A stretch of 19,053 nt of DNA from Sphingomonas sp. UBA4766 (lineage in GTDB: Bacteria > Pseudomonadota > Alphaproteobacteria > Sphingomonadales > Sphingomonadaceae): positions 1 through 19,053 of the forward strand of contig DHHS01000093.1 of the NCBI GenBank assembly GCA_002403415.1. Reading direction: 5' to 3'. Positions within the stretch are counted from its first letter, which is position 1, and every line of letters starts with the position of its first letter. The notes below the pieces were generated by a model that had not been told where the DNA came from, made no database searches, and saw only the letters and a list, made by a program, of their open reading frames with translations. The translations under genes were made by a program, and so were the position numbers. Positions 1 through 7,560 of the stretch are shown in pieces.

Positions 1-200
1 GGCGGCGCGGCCTGTTCCTCGACCACGGCCTCGCCCTCGCCGGGGCGGCCCAGCACGCGGCGGCGCTTCACCTCGACGACCACAGTGTTCGAGCGGCCAT
101 GGCTGAAGCTTTGCTTCACCTTGCCGGTTTCGACCGTGCGCTTGAGGCCCAATGGCGCGCGCATGCCCAGTTTCGGCTTGTCGTTGTCGGTGTCACTCAT
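1..200 (-). CDS. infB: Translation initiation factor IF-2, N-terminal fragment (cut by window edge)
   Basis: Only the first 66 codons are in the window; the gene continues past the left edge. The start is the ATG at 198-200, 17 nt after the stop of the YlxR/L7Ae gene, with a GAGGA Shine-Dalgarno that overlaps that stop codon. The visible protein begins MSDTDNDKPKLGMRAPLGLK, then has a basic segment ending VVEVKRRRVLG, then an acidic/alanine run. This is the typical N-terminal segment of alphaproteobacterial IF-2, the GTPase that brings initiator tRNA to the ribosome. The GTPase domain is not visible here, so the call rests on this N-terminal signature plus position as last gene of the rimP-nusA operon, where infB is expected. 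Confidence 0.93.
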   Translation of the reverse strand, partial: MSDTDNDKPKLGMRAPLGLKRTVETGKVKQSFSHGRSNTVVVEVKRRRVLGRPGEGEAVVEEQAAP

Positions 201-217
201 CAGCTTGCCCAAAATCC

Positions 218-964
218 TCAGATATTCTCAACGACGTCGCGCGTCGCCGTGCCAATCGCCAACGCCGTTGCGCCTTGCGAAGATGTTTCGCAAGCCGCGC
301 CAGCCAGCTCGGGTCCGATATAGTGCAGCCAGCGGTCAAGCGCAGCGCGCAACCGCCCGGCAGCACCGGGGTTGTTAATCCCGAGATGTACCACATTTTC
401 GCGCCCCAGCGCTATCGACAATATCGCCCGCGACAACGGCACCACGATGCCGCGCAACGCCGACCCTTCCGCCTCGCTCCCCACGCGCCATGCCTGATCG
501 AGCTTGCGCGAGCCATCGGCACCCGCATCGCTTGCATGCAGCAACAGCCGAATCGAGCCCCCGCGCGCGGCCTTGTCGATCCGTTCATGGCCGATCACGA
601 CATGCCCGGCCTTCGCTTCCAACCCGAGCCGGTCGAGCACCACACGCTCCAACTGCGCGGCAATCAGCGCAGGCAGGTCGGCGGGCAGTTGGAACTCACC
701 CGTTTTGAACGCGCGGGTCAGCACGCCCTTCAGCCTGCCCTTAGCGATAGCCACCTCAAGCTCTGCGCGCACCACTCCGATCCACGCACCGCGCCCCGGC
801 GCCTTGGCGCGCACATCGGGCAAGACTTGACCCTGCGGCCCCAGCGCCAGGCGGATCAGCACGTCGCGTTCCGCCCGTGCGCCCGTCAGGACGCACTTGC
901 GGACCGGCCCGCGATCATCGTCGCAATTGTCGGCGTCTAGCGGCTCATTGTGAGGATTCCGCAT
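218..964 (-). CDS. YlxR (DUF448) / ribosomal L7Ae-like fusion, RNA-binding protein
   Basis: The product is 248 aa. Residues about 18-93 form a YlxR/DUF448 domain, with RGPVRKCVLTG near the start and the hallmark GRGAW at 57-61. Residues about 97-215 look like an L7Ae/L30e-type RNA-binding fold (LERVVLDRLGLEAKAGHVV, then a small-residue-rich region). In Firmicutes these are two separate small genes (ylxR and ylxQ) in the nusA-infB operon; in alphaproteobacteria they are commonly fused. I chose the ATG at 962-964, which overlaps the nusA stop by 20 nt. The frame stays open upstream to about 1120, but that part is antisense-like sequence inside nusA in another minus-strand frame and has no family similarity. 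The role is probably RNA or ribosome binding; the exact function is not settled for the family. Confidence 0.9.
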   Translation of the reverse strand: MRNPHNEPLDADNCDDDRGPVRKCVLTGARAERDVLIRLALGPQGQVLPDVRAKAPGRGAWIGVVRAELEVAIAKGRLKGVLTRAFKTGEFQLPADLPALIAAQLERVVLDRLGLEAKAGHVVIGHERIDKAARGGSIRLLLHASDAGADGSRKLDQAWRVGSEAEGSALRGIVVPLSRAILSIALGRENVVHLGINNPGAAGRLRAALDRWLHYIGPELAGAACETSSQGATALAIGTATRDVVENI

Positions 965-2552
965 GAGCGTCCTCCCCGGCCTCATCCGCGAACCAATGCG
1001 CACGGGCAGCCATGATGATTTCATTCCCCTGCGCTTCGGACAGGTTGTATTCGGCGAGCACGCCGCCCTTGTCCTCTTGCCGCTTGCTATCGGCATCGGC
1101 CCGGCGACGGGGTTCGGCACGCTTTTTCTGCACCAGCTCGTCGGTCGCGAGATCGGCCAGATCGTCCAGCGTCTTGATGCCCGCCTTGCCCAGTGTCACC
1201 AGCATCGCTTCCGTCAGATAGGGCATGGTCGCCAGATCATCCTCGACGCCAAGCTCGCGGCGCAGCGCACGATTGGCTTCCTCACGCCGTTCCAGCGCTT
1301 CCGTCGCGCGATTTTGCAGCTCGGCGGCGATTTCGTCGTCCAGCCCCTCGATCGAGGCGATTTCGTCAAGTTCGACATAAGCGACTTCTTCAAGACTGCC
1401 AAACCCTTCCGCCACAAGCAATTGCGACAGCGTTTCGTCGACGTCGAGCTCGTTCTGGAACATTTCGGAGCGCTCGATGAACTCGCGCTGGCGCTTTTCG
1501 CTCGCGTCCGCCTCGGTCAAAATGTCGATCGCCTTACCGGTCAACTGCGACGCGAGCCGAACATTTTGGCCGCGGCGGCCAATGGCGAGGCTGAGCTGAT
1601 CGTCGGGGACGACGACTTCGATCCGGTCCTCCTCTTCGTCGATCACGACGCGGCTGACGTTGGCGGGCTGCAGCGCATTGACCACAAAGGTCGCAGTGTC
1701 GGGTGACCAGGGAATGATGTCGATCTTTTCGCCCTGCATTTCCTGCACTACGGCCTGCACCCGGCTGCCCTTCATGCCGACGCACGCGCCGACGGGGTCG
1801 ATCGAGCCGTCATGACTGATGACGCCGATCTTGGCACGGCTGCCCGGATCGCGCGCCGCCGCCTTGATCTCGATGATGCCATCATAGATTTCGGGCACTT
1901 CCTGCGCGAACAGCTTTTTCATGAAATCGGGATGCGCGCGGCTCAGGAAAATCTGCGGCCCCCGGTTTTCGCGCCGCACCGACAGGATCAGGCTGCGCAC
2001 GCGGTCGTTGACGCGCACGACTTCGCGCGGGATCTGCTGATCGCGGCGGATGACACCCTCGGCCCGGCCAAGATCAACGACAACATGGCCAAATTCTACC
2101 CGCTTGACGACGCCGGTGATGATTTCGCCCATCCGGTCCTTGAACTCTTCATATTGCCGCTCGCGCTCGGCGTCGCGGACCTTTTGGAAGATCACCTGCT
2201 TGGCCGCTTGCGCGGCGATGCGCCCAAATTCGATCGGCGGCAGCGGATCAACGATGTAATCGCCCACCACCGCGCCCGGCTGAAGCTTTTGCGCCTCCTT
2301 CAAGTTCACTTGCTTGAAGTAATCGTCAACCGCCTCCACCACTTCAACGACGCGCCACAGCCGCAAGTCGCCGCTTTGCGGGTCGAGTTTGGCGCGAATG
2401 TCGTTCTCTGCGCCATAGCGGGCCCGCGCCGCCCGCTGGATCGCGTCCTCCATCGCTTCGATCACGATGGCGCGGTCTATCAGCTTTTCCTTCGCAACCG
2501 CGTCCGCAATCGCGATCAATTCGGCCTTGTTGGCGGAAATGGCAGTGGCCAT
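945..2552 (-). CDS. nusA: Transcription termination/antitermination factor NusA
   Basis: The product is 535 aa, normal for alphaproteobacterial NusA. Domains in order: an RNA-polymerase-binding N-terminal domain (about 1-130), an S1 domain (about 138-205, GEIITGVVKRVEFGHVVVDL), KH1 (about 210-285, with GMKGSRVQ at 259-266), KH2 (about 290-350, with AIGRRGQNVRLASQLTG at 323-339), then two acidic helix-hairpin-helix type C-terminal repeats (about 365-515). It modulates pausing, intrinsic termination and rRNA antitermination. Its ATG (2550-2552) shares one base with the rimP stop codon (TGATG), so it is probably translationally coupled to rimP. Its 3' end overlaps the start of the YlxR/L7Ae gene by 20 nt. 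Confidence 0.98.
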   Translation of the reverse strand: MATAISANKAELIAIADAVAKEKLIDRAIVIEAMEDAIQRAARARYGAENDIRAKLDPQSGDLRLWRVVEVVEAVDDYFKQVNLKEAQKLQPGAVVGDYIVDPLPPIEFGRIAAQAAKQVIFQKVRDAERERQYEEFKDRMGEIITGVVKRVEFGHVVVDLGRAEGVIRRDQQIPREVVRVNDRVRSLILSVRRENRGPQIFLSRAHPDFMKKLFAQEVPEIYDGIIEIKAAARDPGSRAKIGVISHDGSIDPVGACVGMKGSRVQAVVQEMQGEKIDIIPWSPDTATFVVNALQPANVSRVVIDEEEDRIEVVVPDDQLSLAIGRRGQNVRLASQLTGKAIDILTEADASEKRQREFIERSEMFQNELDVDETLSQLLVAEGFGSLEEVAYVELDEIASIEGLDDEIAAELQNRATEALERREEANRALRRELGVEDDLATMPYLTEAMLVTLGKAGIKTLDDLADLATDELVQKKRAEPRRRADADSKRQEDKGGVLAEYNLSEAQGNEIIMAARAHWFADEAGEDAHAESSQ

Positions 2553-3103
2553 CAGTCTTGTTCCTCTGTTTCAATATCTTGTTCGTCGGCGCCCGCCATC
2601 GACAAGGGTTGCGTCGCGGCCAGCAATTTGTCGGTGAACAGCAATTTCGCATCCGCCACCTGGTCGAGCGTAATCGTCATTACCGCGTGCTTCTTCACAT
2701 CAATCGCGATGCGCCCGTCGCTCGCGCCGATCAGCACGCCGGTCAATTGCTTGCGGCCATCGACCGGCGCGGTCAGGTGGATGCGCGCGTCATGCCCCTT
2801 CCAATCCTCAAAATCTGCAAGCCGTGTCAGCGGACGGTCGATGCCGGGCGAGCTGACTTCCAGCCGATAAGCTTCATCAATCGGGTCGCGCCCGTCCGCT
2901 TCCAGCGCGTCGAACACATCCGAAATCCGCCGCGACAGCGCCGCGCAATCATCAATCGTCAACTGGCGTGTGGTCGGGCGCTCGGCCATCACTTGCAGAG
3001 TCAGGTCGCCCGCGCCGCCGAACATCTTGACGCGCACGAGATCGAAGCCGAGCGCCTTCGCCTCGGGCTCGATCAATGCCGTCAATCGGGCGATATCCGC
3101 CAA
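2552..3103 (-). CDS. rimP: Ribosome maturation factor RimP
   Basis: The product is 183 aa. The conserved EVSSPGIDRPL motif is at 82-92, with an N-terminal alpha/beta domain before it and an SH3-like C-terminal domain after it. The long acidic tail (GADEQDIETEEQD) is common in alphaproteobacteria. RimP assists 30S subunit maturation. The start is TTG at 3101-3103. An in-frame TGA lies 15 nt upstream, so no earlier start is possible, and a GGAGAG Shine-Dalgarno sits about 8 nt upstream at proper spacing. It is the first gene of the operon and shares one base with nusA. Confidence 0.97.
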   Translation of the reverse strand: MADIARLTALIEPEAKALGFDLVRVKMFGGAGDLTLQVMAERPTTRQLTIDDCAALSRRISDVFDALEADGRDPIDEAYRLEVSSPGIDRPLTRLADFEDWKGHDARIHLTAPVDGRKQLTGVLIGASDGRIAIDVKKHAVMTITLDQVADAKLLFTDKLLAATQPLSMAGADEQDIETEEQD

Positions 3104-3194
3104 GCCAGTCTCTCCAAATCACAAGCCAACCGCGCCGCCGACCCCGTTGGGGCCGACCTCCGCAGCGTTACCGATGTAGAGAAAGCGCACGCCT

Positions 3195-3223
3195 CCTTTA
3201 GGCGCATCGGGCCATGCTGGCAA
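3195..3223 (-). promoter_or_regulatory. Candidate promoter of the rimP-nusA-infB operon
   Basis: On the minus strand TTGCCA (3218-3223) and TAAAGG (3195-3200) are separated by 17 nt, about 90 nt upstream of the rimP start. The -35 matches consensus in 5 of 6 bases; the -10 is poor (3 of 6). The 150-nt gap 3104-3253 has no gene. It also holds two short hairpins, CGCCT-CCTTT-AGGCG (overlapping the -10) and CCCC-GTT-GGGG at 3142-3152, that would lie in the leader. Neither has a T-run, so I do not call them terminators. Confidence 0.3.
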
Positions 3224-3253
3224 GTGAATTGCTGACTCGCCCTGGCTTGTGCG

Positions 3254-5236
3254 TCACGACGGGTTGTGCTGGTCGAGAAACGCGCTGACGCGGTTCAGGA
3301 AATCCGTCTCATTGACATCGCTGGCAAAGCCGTGGCCCTCATCCTTGTAAATCACGTACTCATGAGGCTTCCCGGCGAGCGTCAGGGCCTGATGGAATTT
3401 GGCGGACTGGCTCATCGGCACATTGTCATCGTCCGATCCGTGCGCGATCAACAGCGGCATCGCCAATTTTGCAGGGACGAACAGCGGCGACACGGTTTTC
3501 AGATCAAAACCGGTATCGCCCTGCACCCGGCTACGCCAGTTTCGAAAATACTTGCTGGCCGAAAAGCTTTTGCGATCATAGCGCAGCATCGCCCCGACAT
3601 CCGAAATGCCGGCAAAGCTGATTGCGCAGCGATAAAGCTCCGGGCTTTTGACGCTCGCCCATAGCGCCGCATAGCCGCCGAATGACGCCCCCATGATGCA
3701 AACGCGCTTGGGATCGGCGACCCCTTGCGCGGTAAGCCATTTGGCGCCGTCGTCGATATCATCCTGCATTGCCCGACCCCATTGGCCATAGCCCGCCTTC
3801 ACATAGTCGACGCCATAGCCGGTCGAGCCACGATAATTGGGCTGGAGCACGGCATAACCCTTTGCCGCCAGAAACTGCACCCATGGGTCATAGCCCCAAC
3901 TGTCGCGGACAAAGGGGCCGCCATGCGGCATGACGATCAGCGGCAACCCCTTTTCCGGCTTGCCGACCGGCAGCGTGAGATAGGCCGGCACCTCCATCCC
4001 GTCGCGCGCGCGGTAGCTGACCGCCCGCATCGGCGCGAGCAGCTTGCCCCCCATTTTGCCATAGGGCGCCGCAGCGATATCAAGCGCGCGGTTCGGACGG
4101 TCGTAAAGCAGATATTCCGGCGGGCGATCCGCTGAGCTGCTCACAATCAACATCTGTGCCCCATCGACGCTGCGCGAGATGACGCGGTTCGTCGCGTTGG
4201 GCACCGCCTTGTCCAATCCGGCCTGAATCCTGCGCATTTCGGGATCAAGCCAGTGGATGCGCGGCCGATCATCGACATATTCGATCGCGCGCGGCGCACC
4301 GTCAGCGCCGAATATGACATCGTCGAGGTCGACGGTGGGATGTTCCCATACCACTTCACCCAGCGTCGCCTTTTTGAAGTCATAGCGGAACAACGCCAGC
4401 CGCCCATTTTTGTTGGTCGCCGTCGCATAGCCAATATCGCTGCCGCCAACGGCGTGGAAATCCGTGATGTTATCGTCGTCGCTGAAGGTGCCGTTGATCC
4501 AGCGTTTGAAAGTCTCGCCATCCTTTTCACGATAAACCATCCACCAGCGGCCATCTTCGACGCCGATTGCGCCCCGCACGACGCCCTGTTCGTCGGCAAA
4601 CCAGTCCCACACATGATCGCGCGCCTCGGCGACCTTTTTGTGCTTGGCCGTCGCAAGATCGAACCGATGCACGCTTGGGTAATCATAGGGCGTCGTTTGC
4701 ATCGCGACGAGGACATATGCGCCCGCCGGATCGACATAGACGATGTCGTCCCCCGAAAACCCCATCTCCCCAAGCGCCAGCCACGAGAATTTGCGCGTCG
4801 CCAGATCAAACATCGCAAGGCGCGTCAGATAGACAGGCTCACCGTTGAAAGTGCTGGACTGGCCGAAACTGAGCAACAACCGCCCCGGCCCGGCCCATCG
4901 GAAAAAGCGCAAGGTCTGCTTCATCGGCAGCGCGAAATTCTGCACCTCGGGCTTGCCGTCCCGCGTGACCGTGACAACGACGAGCAGAGGCTTGCCCCCG
5001 GCTACCGAACGCGCCGCATAATGCTTGCCATCGGGCGCGAGCTTGGGCTGTTCCATAAAGGGTTTGGCGGCGAGGTCGGCGGCCCCCGGTTTGGCGAGCG
5101 TCGCGCCGCTGGCTTGCGCGGTTGCGGTTGCGGTCGTTGGCGTCTGACCCTGCGGTGCGCCATATGCCGATACGGCAACCCCGGTGAACGCCGCCATCGT
5201 CAACGCCGCAACACGGCGCCCCAACCGCTGAATCAT
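3254..5236 (-). CDS. S9 family (prolyl oligopeptidase-type) serine peptidase, secreted
   Basis: The product is 660 aa. Residues 1-27 form a signal peptide (RLGRR, hydrophobic core, cleavage near AYGA). A beta-propeller-like region spans about 55-400, and a C-terminal alpha/beta-hydrolase domain (Peptidase_S9) spans about 410-658. The catalytic triad is visible: Ser518 in GASFGGY, Asp603 in HGSDDDNVP, His635 in DEGHGF. The oxyanion-type HGGP motif is at 438-441. The family cleaves short peptides (dipeptidyl- or acylaminoacyl-peptidase type); the substrate cannot be told. I chose the ATG at 5234-5236 because the signal peptide begins there and a GAGGGGG ribosome binding site precedes it. The open frame further upstream to 5761 is antisense to the dehydrogenase gene and is not part of this protein. 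It is divergent from that gene. Confidence 0.93.
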   Translation of the reverse strand: MIQRLGRRVAALTMAAFTGVAVSAYGAPQGQTPTTATATAQASGATLAKPGAADLAAKPFMEQPKLAPDGKHYAARSVAGGKPLLVVVTVTRDGKPEVQNFALPMKQTLRFFRWAGPGRLLLSFGQSSTFNGEPVYLTRLAMFDLATRKFSWLALGEMGFSGDDIVYVDPAGAYVLVAMQTTPYDYPSVHRFDLATAKHKKVAEARDHVWDWFADEQGVVRGAIGVEDGRWWMVYREKDGETFKRWINGTFSDDDNITDFHAVGGSDIGYATATNKNGRLALFRYDFKKATLGEVVWEHPTVDLDDVIFGADGAPRAIEYVDDRPRIHWLDPEMRRIQAGLDKAVPNATNRVISRSVDGAQMLIVSSSADRPPEYLLYDRPNRALDIAAAPYGKMGGKLLAPMRAVSYRARDGMEVPAYLTLPVGKPEKGLPLIVMPHGGPFVRDSWGYDPWVQFLAAKGYAVLQPNYRGSTGYGVDYVKAGYGQWGRAMQDDIDDGAKWLTAQGVADPKRVCIMGASFGGYAALWASVKSPELYRCAISFAGISDVGAMLRYDRKSFSASKYFRNWRSRVQGDTGFDLKTVSPLFVPAKLAMPLLIAHGSDDDNVPMSQSAKFHQALTLAGKPHEYVIYKDEGHGFASDVNETDFLNRVSAFLDQHNPS

Positions 5237-5330
5237 GCTGCAACCCCCTCTTTTTTCTTGGCATTGGATAGCGCATGTTACGGTTCGGCAAAAGGCGTCC
5301 CAAACTTGAATCAACGCGGAGAGAGGATCA
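5237..5330. promoter_or_regulatory. Divergent intergenic region with presumed back-to-back promoters
   Basis: This 94-nt gap separates two divergently transcribed genes for exported proteins, so it must carry promoters for both or receive distant transcription. Both ribosome binding sites are clear: GAGGGGG on the minus strand for the peptidase, GGAGAGAGG on the plus strand for the dehydrogenase. On the minus strand TTGCCG-N15-TATCCA is a possible but short-spaced promoter. I see no convincing operator. Confidence 0.35.
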
Positions 5331-6461
5331 ATGACGTTGCAACATCGCTTGAAGATGTTCGGGATTGTCCTGTTGGGTGGCTGCGCGGCCCCCGGCTCGG
5401 CGGGTGCCGAACCTGCGTTGCCCTTCAAGACTGAAATCATTGCCGATTTCGACGCACCCTGGGCGATGGCGTTTCTGCCCGACGGCCGGATGCTGGTGAC
5501 CGAAAAACGCGGGCAATTGCTGCTCGTCGCCGCCGATGGCAAAGCGCGACAAGTGGTCAGCGGCACGCTGCCCGTCGACTTTGCCGGGCAAGGCGGGTTG
5601 ATGGACGTGGTGCCAGCCCCCGGTTTTGCGATCAACCATCTGGTGTATTTCAGCTTTTCGGAGCGCGGACCCGGCGGCAAGGGCGTGGTGCTGGCGCGCG
5701 GGCGGCTGGTGGAATCGGGCAACGCCCGGCTCGAAGCCGTCGAAGTGCTGCACCGCGCCACCCCCTATCTGCCTGGCAATGGACATTATTCGGGCCGCAT
5801 CGCCTTTTCGCCTGACGGCAAATATCTGTTCTACGCTAATGGCGAGCGCCAGAAGTTCACGCCCGCGCAAAACCCCAAAATGTCGCTGGGCAAGGTGTTG
5901 CGCCTCACCCTCGACGGCAAGGCGGCGCCCGGCAATCCGCTGGCGGCAAAGGGGTTTGATCCAGCGGTCTGGAGCTATGGCCACCGCAACATCCTGGGCC
6001 TTGCCTTTGATGCGCAGGGGCGGCTGTGGGAGCAGGAAATGGGGCCAGAGGGCGGCGATGAGGTCAATCTGATCGCGCCGGGCAAGAATTATGGCTGGCC
6101 GCGCGTGTCGAACGGCCGCAATTACGGCGCGACCACCGATGACATCCCCGATCACAAACCCGGCGACGGCTATGAACCGCCCAAGTTATCGTGGAATCCG
6201 GTGATCTCGCCGGGCGGGCTGATGATCTATTCGGGCAAGTTGTTTCCCAAATGGCGCGGCGATGCGTTCATCGGCGGGCTGTCGTCACATGCGCTGATCC
6301 GCGTTGACCTGAACGGTGCGGCAGCGGCAAAGGGCGATCAATGGGCGATGGGCGCGCGCATCCGCGATGTCGAGGAAGGACCGGATGGCGCCATCTGGGT
6401 GCTGGAGGATGGCGGCGGCGGATCGCAGGGGCGGCTGCTCAAGCTGACGCCGCGCGGCTGA
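5331..6461 (+). CDS. PQQ-dependent sugar (aldose) dehydrogenase, GSDH/YliI type, exported
   Basis: The product is 376 aa, a six-bladed propeller of the soluble glucose dehydrogenase family. Supporting motifs are DAPWAMAFLPDGRMLVTEK (41-59), the active-site-like GHYSGR with His152, YGHRN with Arg219, EMGPEGGDEVNLI (236-248) and NYGWP (253-257). Family members oxidise aldoses in the periplasm using PQQ and Ca2+. The N-terminus has a hydrophobic stretch ending LLGGC (Cys18), a plausible lipobox, though cleavage after GSAGA near 26 is also possible. The start ATG has a GGAGAGAGG site about 5 nt upstream. In the usual HxGGR motif one Gly is replaced by Ser. No PQQ biosynthesis genes lie in the window. 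Its last 23 nt overlap a small convergent gene. Confidence 0.9.
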   Translation: MTLQHRLKMFGIVLLGGCAAPGSAGAEPALPFKTEIIADFDAPWAMAFLPDGRMLVTEKRGQLLLVAADGKARQVVSGTLPVDFAGQGGLMDVVPAPGFAINHLVYFSFSERGPGGKGVVLARGRLVESGNARLEAVEVLHRATPYLPGNGHYSGRIAFSPDGKYLFYANGERQKFTPAQNPKMSLGKVLRLTLDGKAAPGNPLAAKGFDPAVWSYGHRNILGLAFDAQGRLWEQEMGPEGGDEVNLIAPGKNYGWPRVSNGRNYGATTDDIPDHKPGDGYEPPKLSWNPVISPGGLMIYSGKLFPKWRGDAFIGGLSSHALIRVDLNGAAAAKGDQWAMGARIRDVEEGPDGAIWVLEDGGGGSQGRLLKLTPRG

Positions 6462-6600
6462 CCGGCACCCGCTTGCCCTTTGTGCGGCTGGTCAAGTGGA
6501 AGCAGTAGCAGCGGTCGCAGCGATAGGGATAGAGCGCAAACGGCGCTGCGGCGGCGGCCTGTGCGGCTGCATCCCCGCTGGCGAACCGCGCCTTGCGCAC
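6439..6600 (-). CDS. Small Cys-rich (CxxC) protein, conserved-looking, function unknown
   Basis: This 53-aa reading frame starts with GTG and ends with TGA. It is alanine-rich in the middle (positions 11-20) and ends with the ordered-looking motif PYRCDRCYCFHLTSRTKGKR, where a CxxC pair, a third Cys and a His resemble a small zinc-ribbon-type site. The pattern recalls small alphaproteobacterial proteins ending YRC..C...HLTSR (from memory, unchecked). It follows two thioesterase genes on the same strand, 29 nt after the stop of the nearer one, so it is probably cotranscribed. The start is uncertain: the frame is open to an in-frame stop at 6685-6687 and the upstream peptide RTRQSICVRKARF looks protein-like, but no ATG, GTG or TTG exists there. 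A non-standard ATT start at 6604-6606 is possible. The Shine-Dalgarno is weak. Confidence 0.6.
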   Translation of the reverse strand: MRKARFASGDAAAQAAAAAPFALYPYRCDRCYCFHLTSRTKGKRVPVSRAASA

Positions 6601-6629
6601 GCAAATGCTCTGCCGGGTGCGGATCGCCG

Positions 6630-7019
6630 CTATCCCCGCACGATCAAATAGTTCATCCGCGCCGACGCAATCGGGCGGTCGCGCTCATCCTGCCAGGCAT
6701 GGGCCTCGACATTGGCGACTCGGGTGCCCAGGCGGGTTACGATCCCCAGCGCGCGCGTCTCCTTTTCGCGCCCGCCGCGCATGAAATCGACGGTAACGTT
6801 GATCGGCTTGACCTGACTGTCCGCCCCTCCCTCCGCCGCCAGCGCATGGCGGAGCGAGGCAATTGCCGCCACCTCGAGCAACCCGCCCAGCGCGCCACCG
6901 TGCAGAAATCCGGGCCGCCCCATCACGGCGGTTGAATAGGGCATCATCAGCACCGGCGGCCCGCCATCGCCCGCCTCCTCGATCAGCCCGAGCGCATCGG
7001 CGTAAGGGGGAAGCTTCAC
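6630..7019 (-). CDS. PaaI-type hotdog-fold thioesterase
   Basis: The product is 129 aa with the typical PaaI/4HBT segment GFLHGGALGGLLE at 37-49, followed by a strand-rich half (VKPINVTVDFMRGG and VANVEAHAW). The family hydrolyses acyl-CoA thioesters. The start is GTG at 7017-7019, which overlaps the TGA of the upstream thioesterase gene as GTGA, a standard coupling arrangement; no better start is needed because the hotdog domain begins soon after. The substrate is unknown. Confidence 0.85.
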   Translation of the reverse strand: MKLPPYADALGLIEEAGDGGPPVLMMPYSTAVMGRPGFLHGGALGGLLEVAAIASLRHALAAEGGADSQVKPINVTVDFMRGGREKETRALGIVTRLGTRVANVEAHAWQDERDRPIASARMNYLIVRG

Positions 7020-7447
7020 GGCTGCACCTCGGTAAACATGAACGTGCCCGCGACATGGGCCAGCGGATCGGCGGGGTCACCATCATGCGCCTGCCCGCGC
7101 ACGAACGAGATCGCGCGGGTGATGCGGTAACACTCGCCCCGGCCGAACACGGTATTGCCGGGCCGGGCAGGCCGCAAATAATCGATCCGCAAGTCAAGCG
7201 TCGCATGCGCGCGAAACGCGCCCAGCTTCAGCCACACGCCCAGGCTGGTCGCCATGTCCATCATGGCGAGGATCGGGCCGGACGCCAGCACGCCGCTAGC
7301 CTCATCGCCGATCAGCGCAGGGTTATAGGGCAGCGCCAGTTCGGCCCAGTCCGGTCCATGCGCGTGATAGTCAACGCCGAGCAGGCCGCCATGGGCGCGC
7401 TTGCCAAAGTGCATGAACAGGCGGGGGTCAAACGGCGTGTCGCTCAT
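7016..7447 (-). CDS. Hotdog-fold thioesterase-like protein (PaaI superfamily)
   Basis: The product is 143 aa. The hotdog pattern is visible as a helix LASGPILAMMDMATSLGVW (54-72) followed by the strand TLDLRIDYLRPA (83-94) and ARPGNTVFGRGECYRI. In the helix the usual HGG of PaaI enzymes is replaced by ASG, unlike its neighbour, so the two may form a heteromer or this one may have other specificity (inference). I chose the ATG at 7445-7447 (MSDTPFDPRLF); the frame is open upstream to 7558, but that part lacks domain similarity and overlaps the opposite promoter region. It is first in a minus-strand group with the 129-aa thioesterase and the small Cys-rich gene. Confidence 0.83.
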   Translation of the reverse strand: MSDTPFDPRLFMHFGKRAHGGLLGVDYHAHGPDWAELALPYNPALIGDEASGVLASGPILAMMDMATSLGVWLKLGAFRAHATLDLRIDYLRPARPGNTVFGRGECYRITRAISFVRGQAHDGDPADPLAHVAGTFMFTEVQP

Positions 7448-7560
7448 GCGCGCCGCTCTACACAGAGGCGGCGGCCAATGCCAAGCTTTCAGCGAATTAA
7501 CTCTGACGGGGCCATGGTCGCGCTTATCCTCTGGTTCCACCTTGAAGAGGGAGAGCAACG
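7448..7560. promoter_or_regulatory. Divergent intergenic region between thioesterase and peptide operons, with an inverted repeat
   Basis: This 113-nt gap lies between divergent transcription units and must hold the start of the plus-strand peptide operon. Next to the thioesterase start is an imperfect inverted repeat, GCCGCTCT-acac-AGA(G)GCGGC (7452-7472), with one bulged base, which could be an operator or a leader hairpin. A GAGGGAGAG ribosome binding site precedes the peptide ATG at 7561. I find no strong -35/-10 pair; CTGACG-N15-TTATCC at about 7503-7529 is only a weak candidate. Confidence 0.35.

Noticed and set aside
152..940. Long plus-strand open frame opposite the YlxR/L7Ae and infB genes
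   Set aside because: Arg/His/Pro-rich composition typical of GC-rich antisense frames, and it covers clearly conserved minus-strand genes.
965..1120. N-terminal extension of the YlxR/L7Ae frame into nusA
   Set aside because: The YlxR domain starts shortly after the ATG at 964; the upstream part lies in a shifted frame of nusA and is Arg/Pro-rich shadow sequence.
1812..2870. Long plus-strand open frame opposite nusA and rimP
   Set aside because: Antisense to two unmistakable housekeeping genes, with no domain pattern.
3142..3152. CCCC-GTT-GGGG hairpin upstream of rimP as a terminator of the peptidase gene
   Set aside because: The stem is only 4 bp and no T-run follows on either strand.
4253..5434. 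393-codon plus-strand frame opposite the peptidase
   Set aside because: Antisense shadow; the peptidase has an intact triad and signal peptide on the other strand.
5237..5761. N-terminal extension of the S9 peptidase reading frame
   Set aside because: It is antisense to the dehydrogenase gene, has no peptidase similarity, and a signal peptide with a good ribosome binding site begins at 5236.
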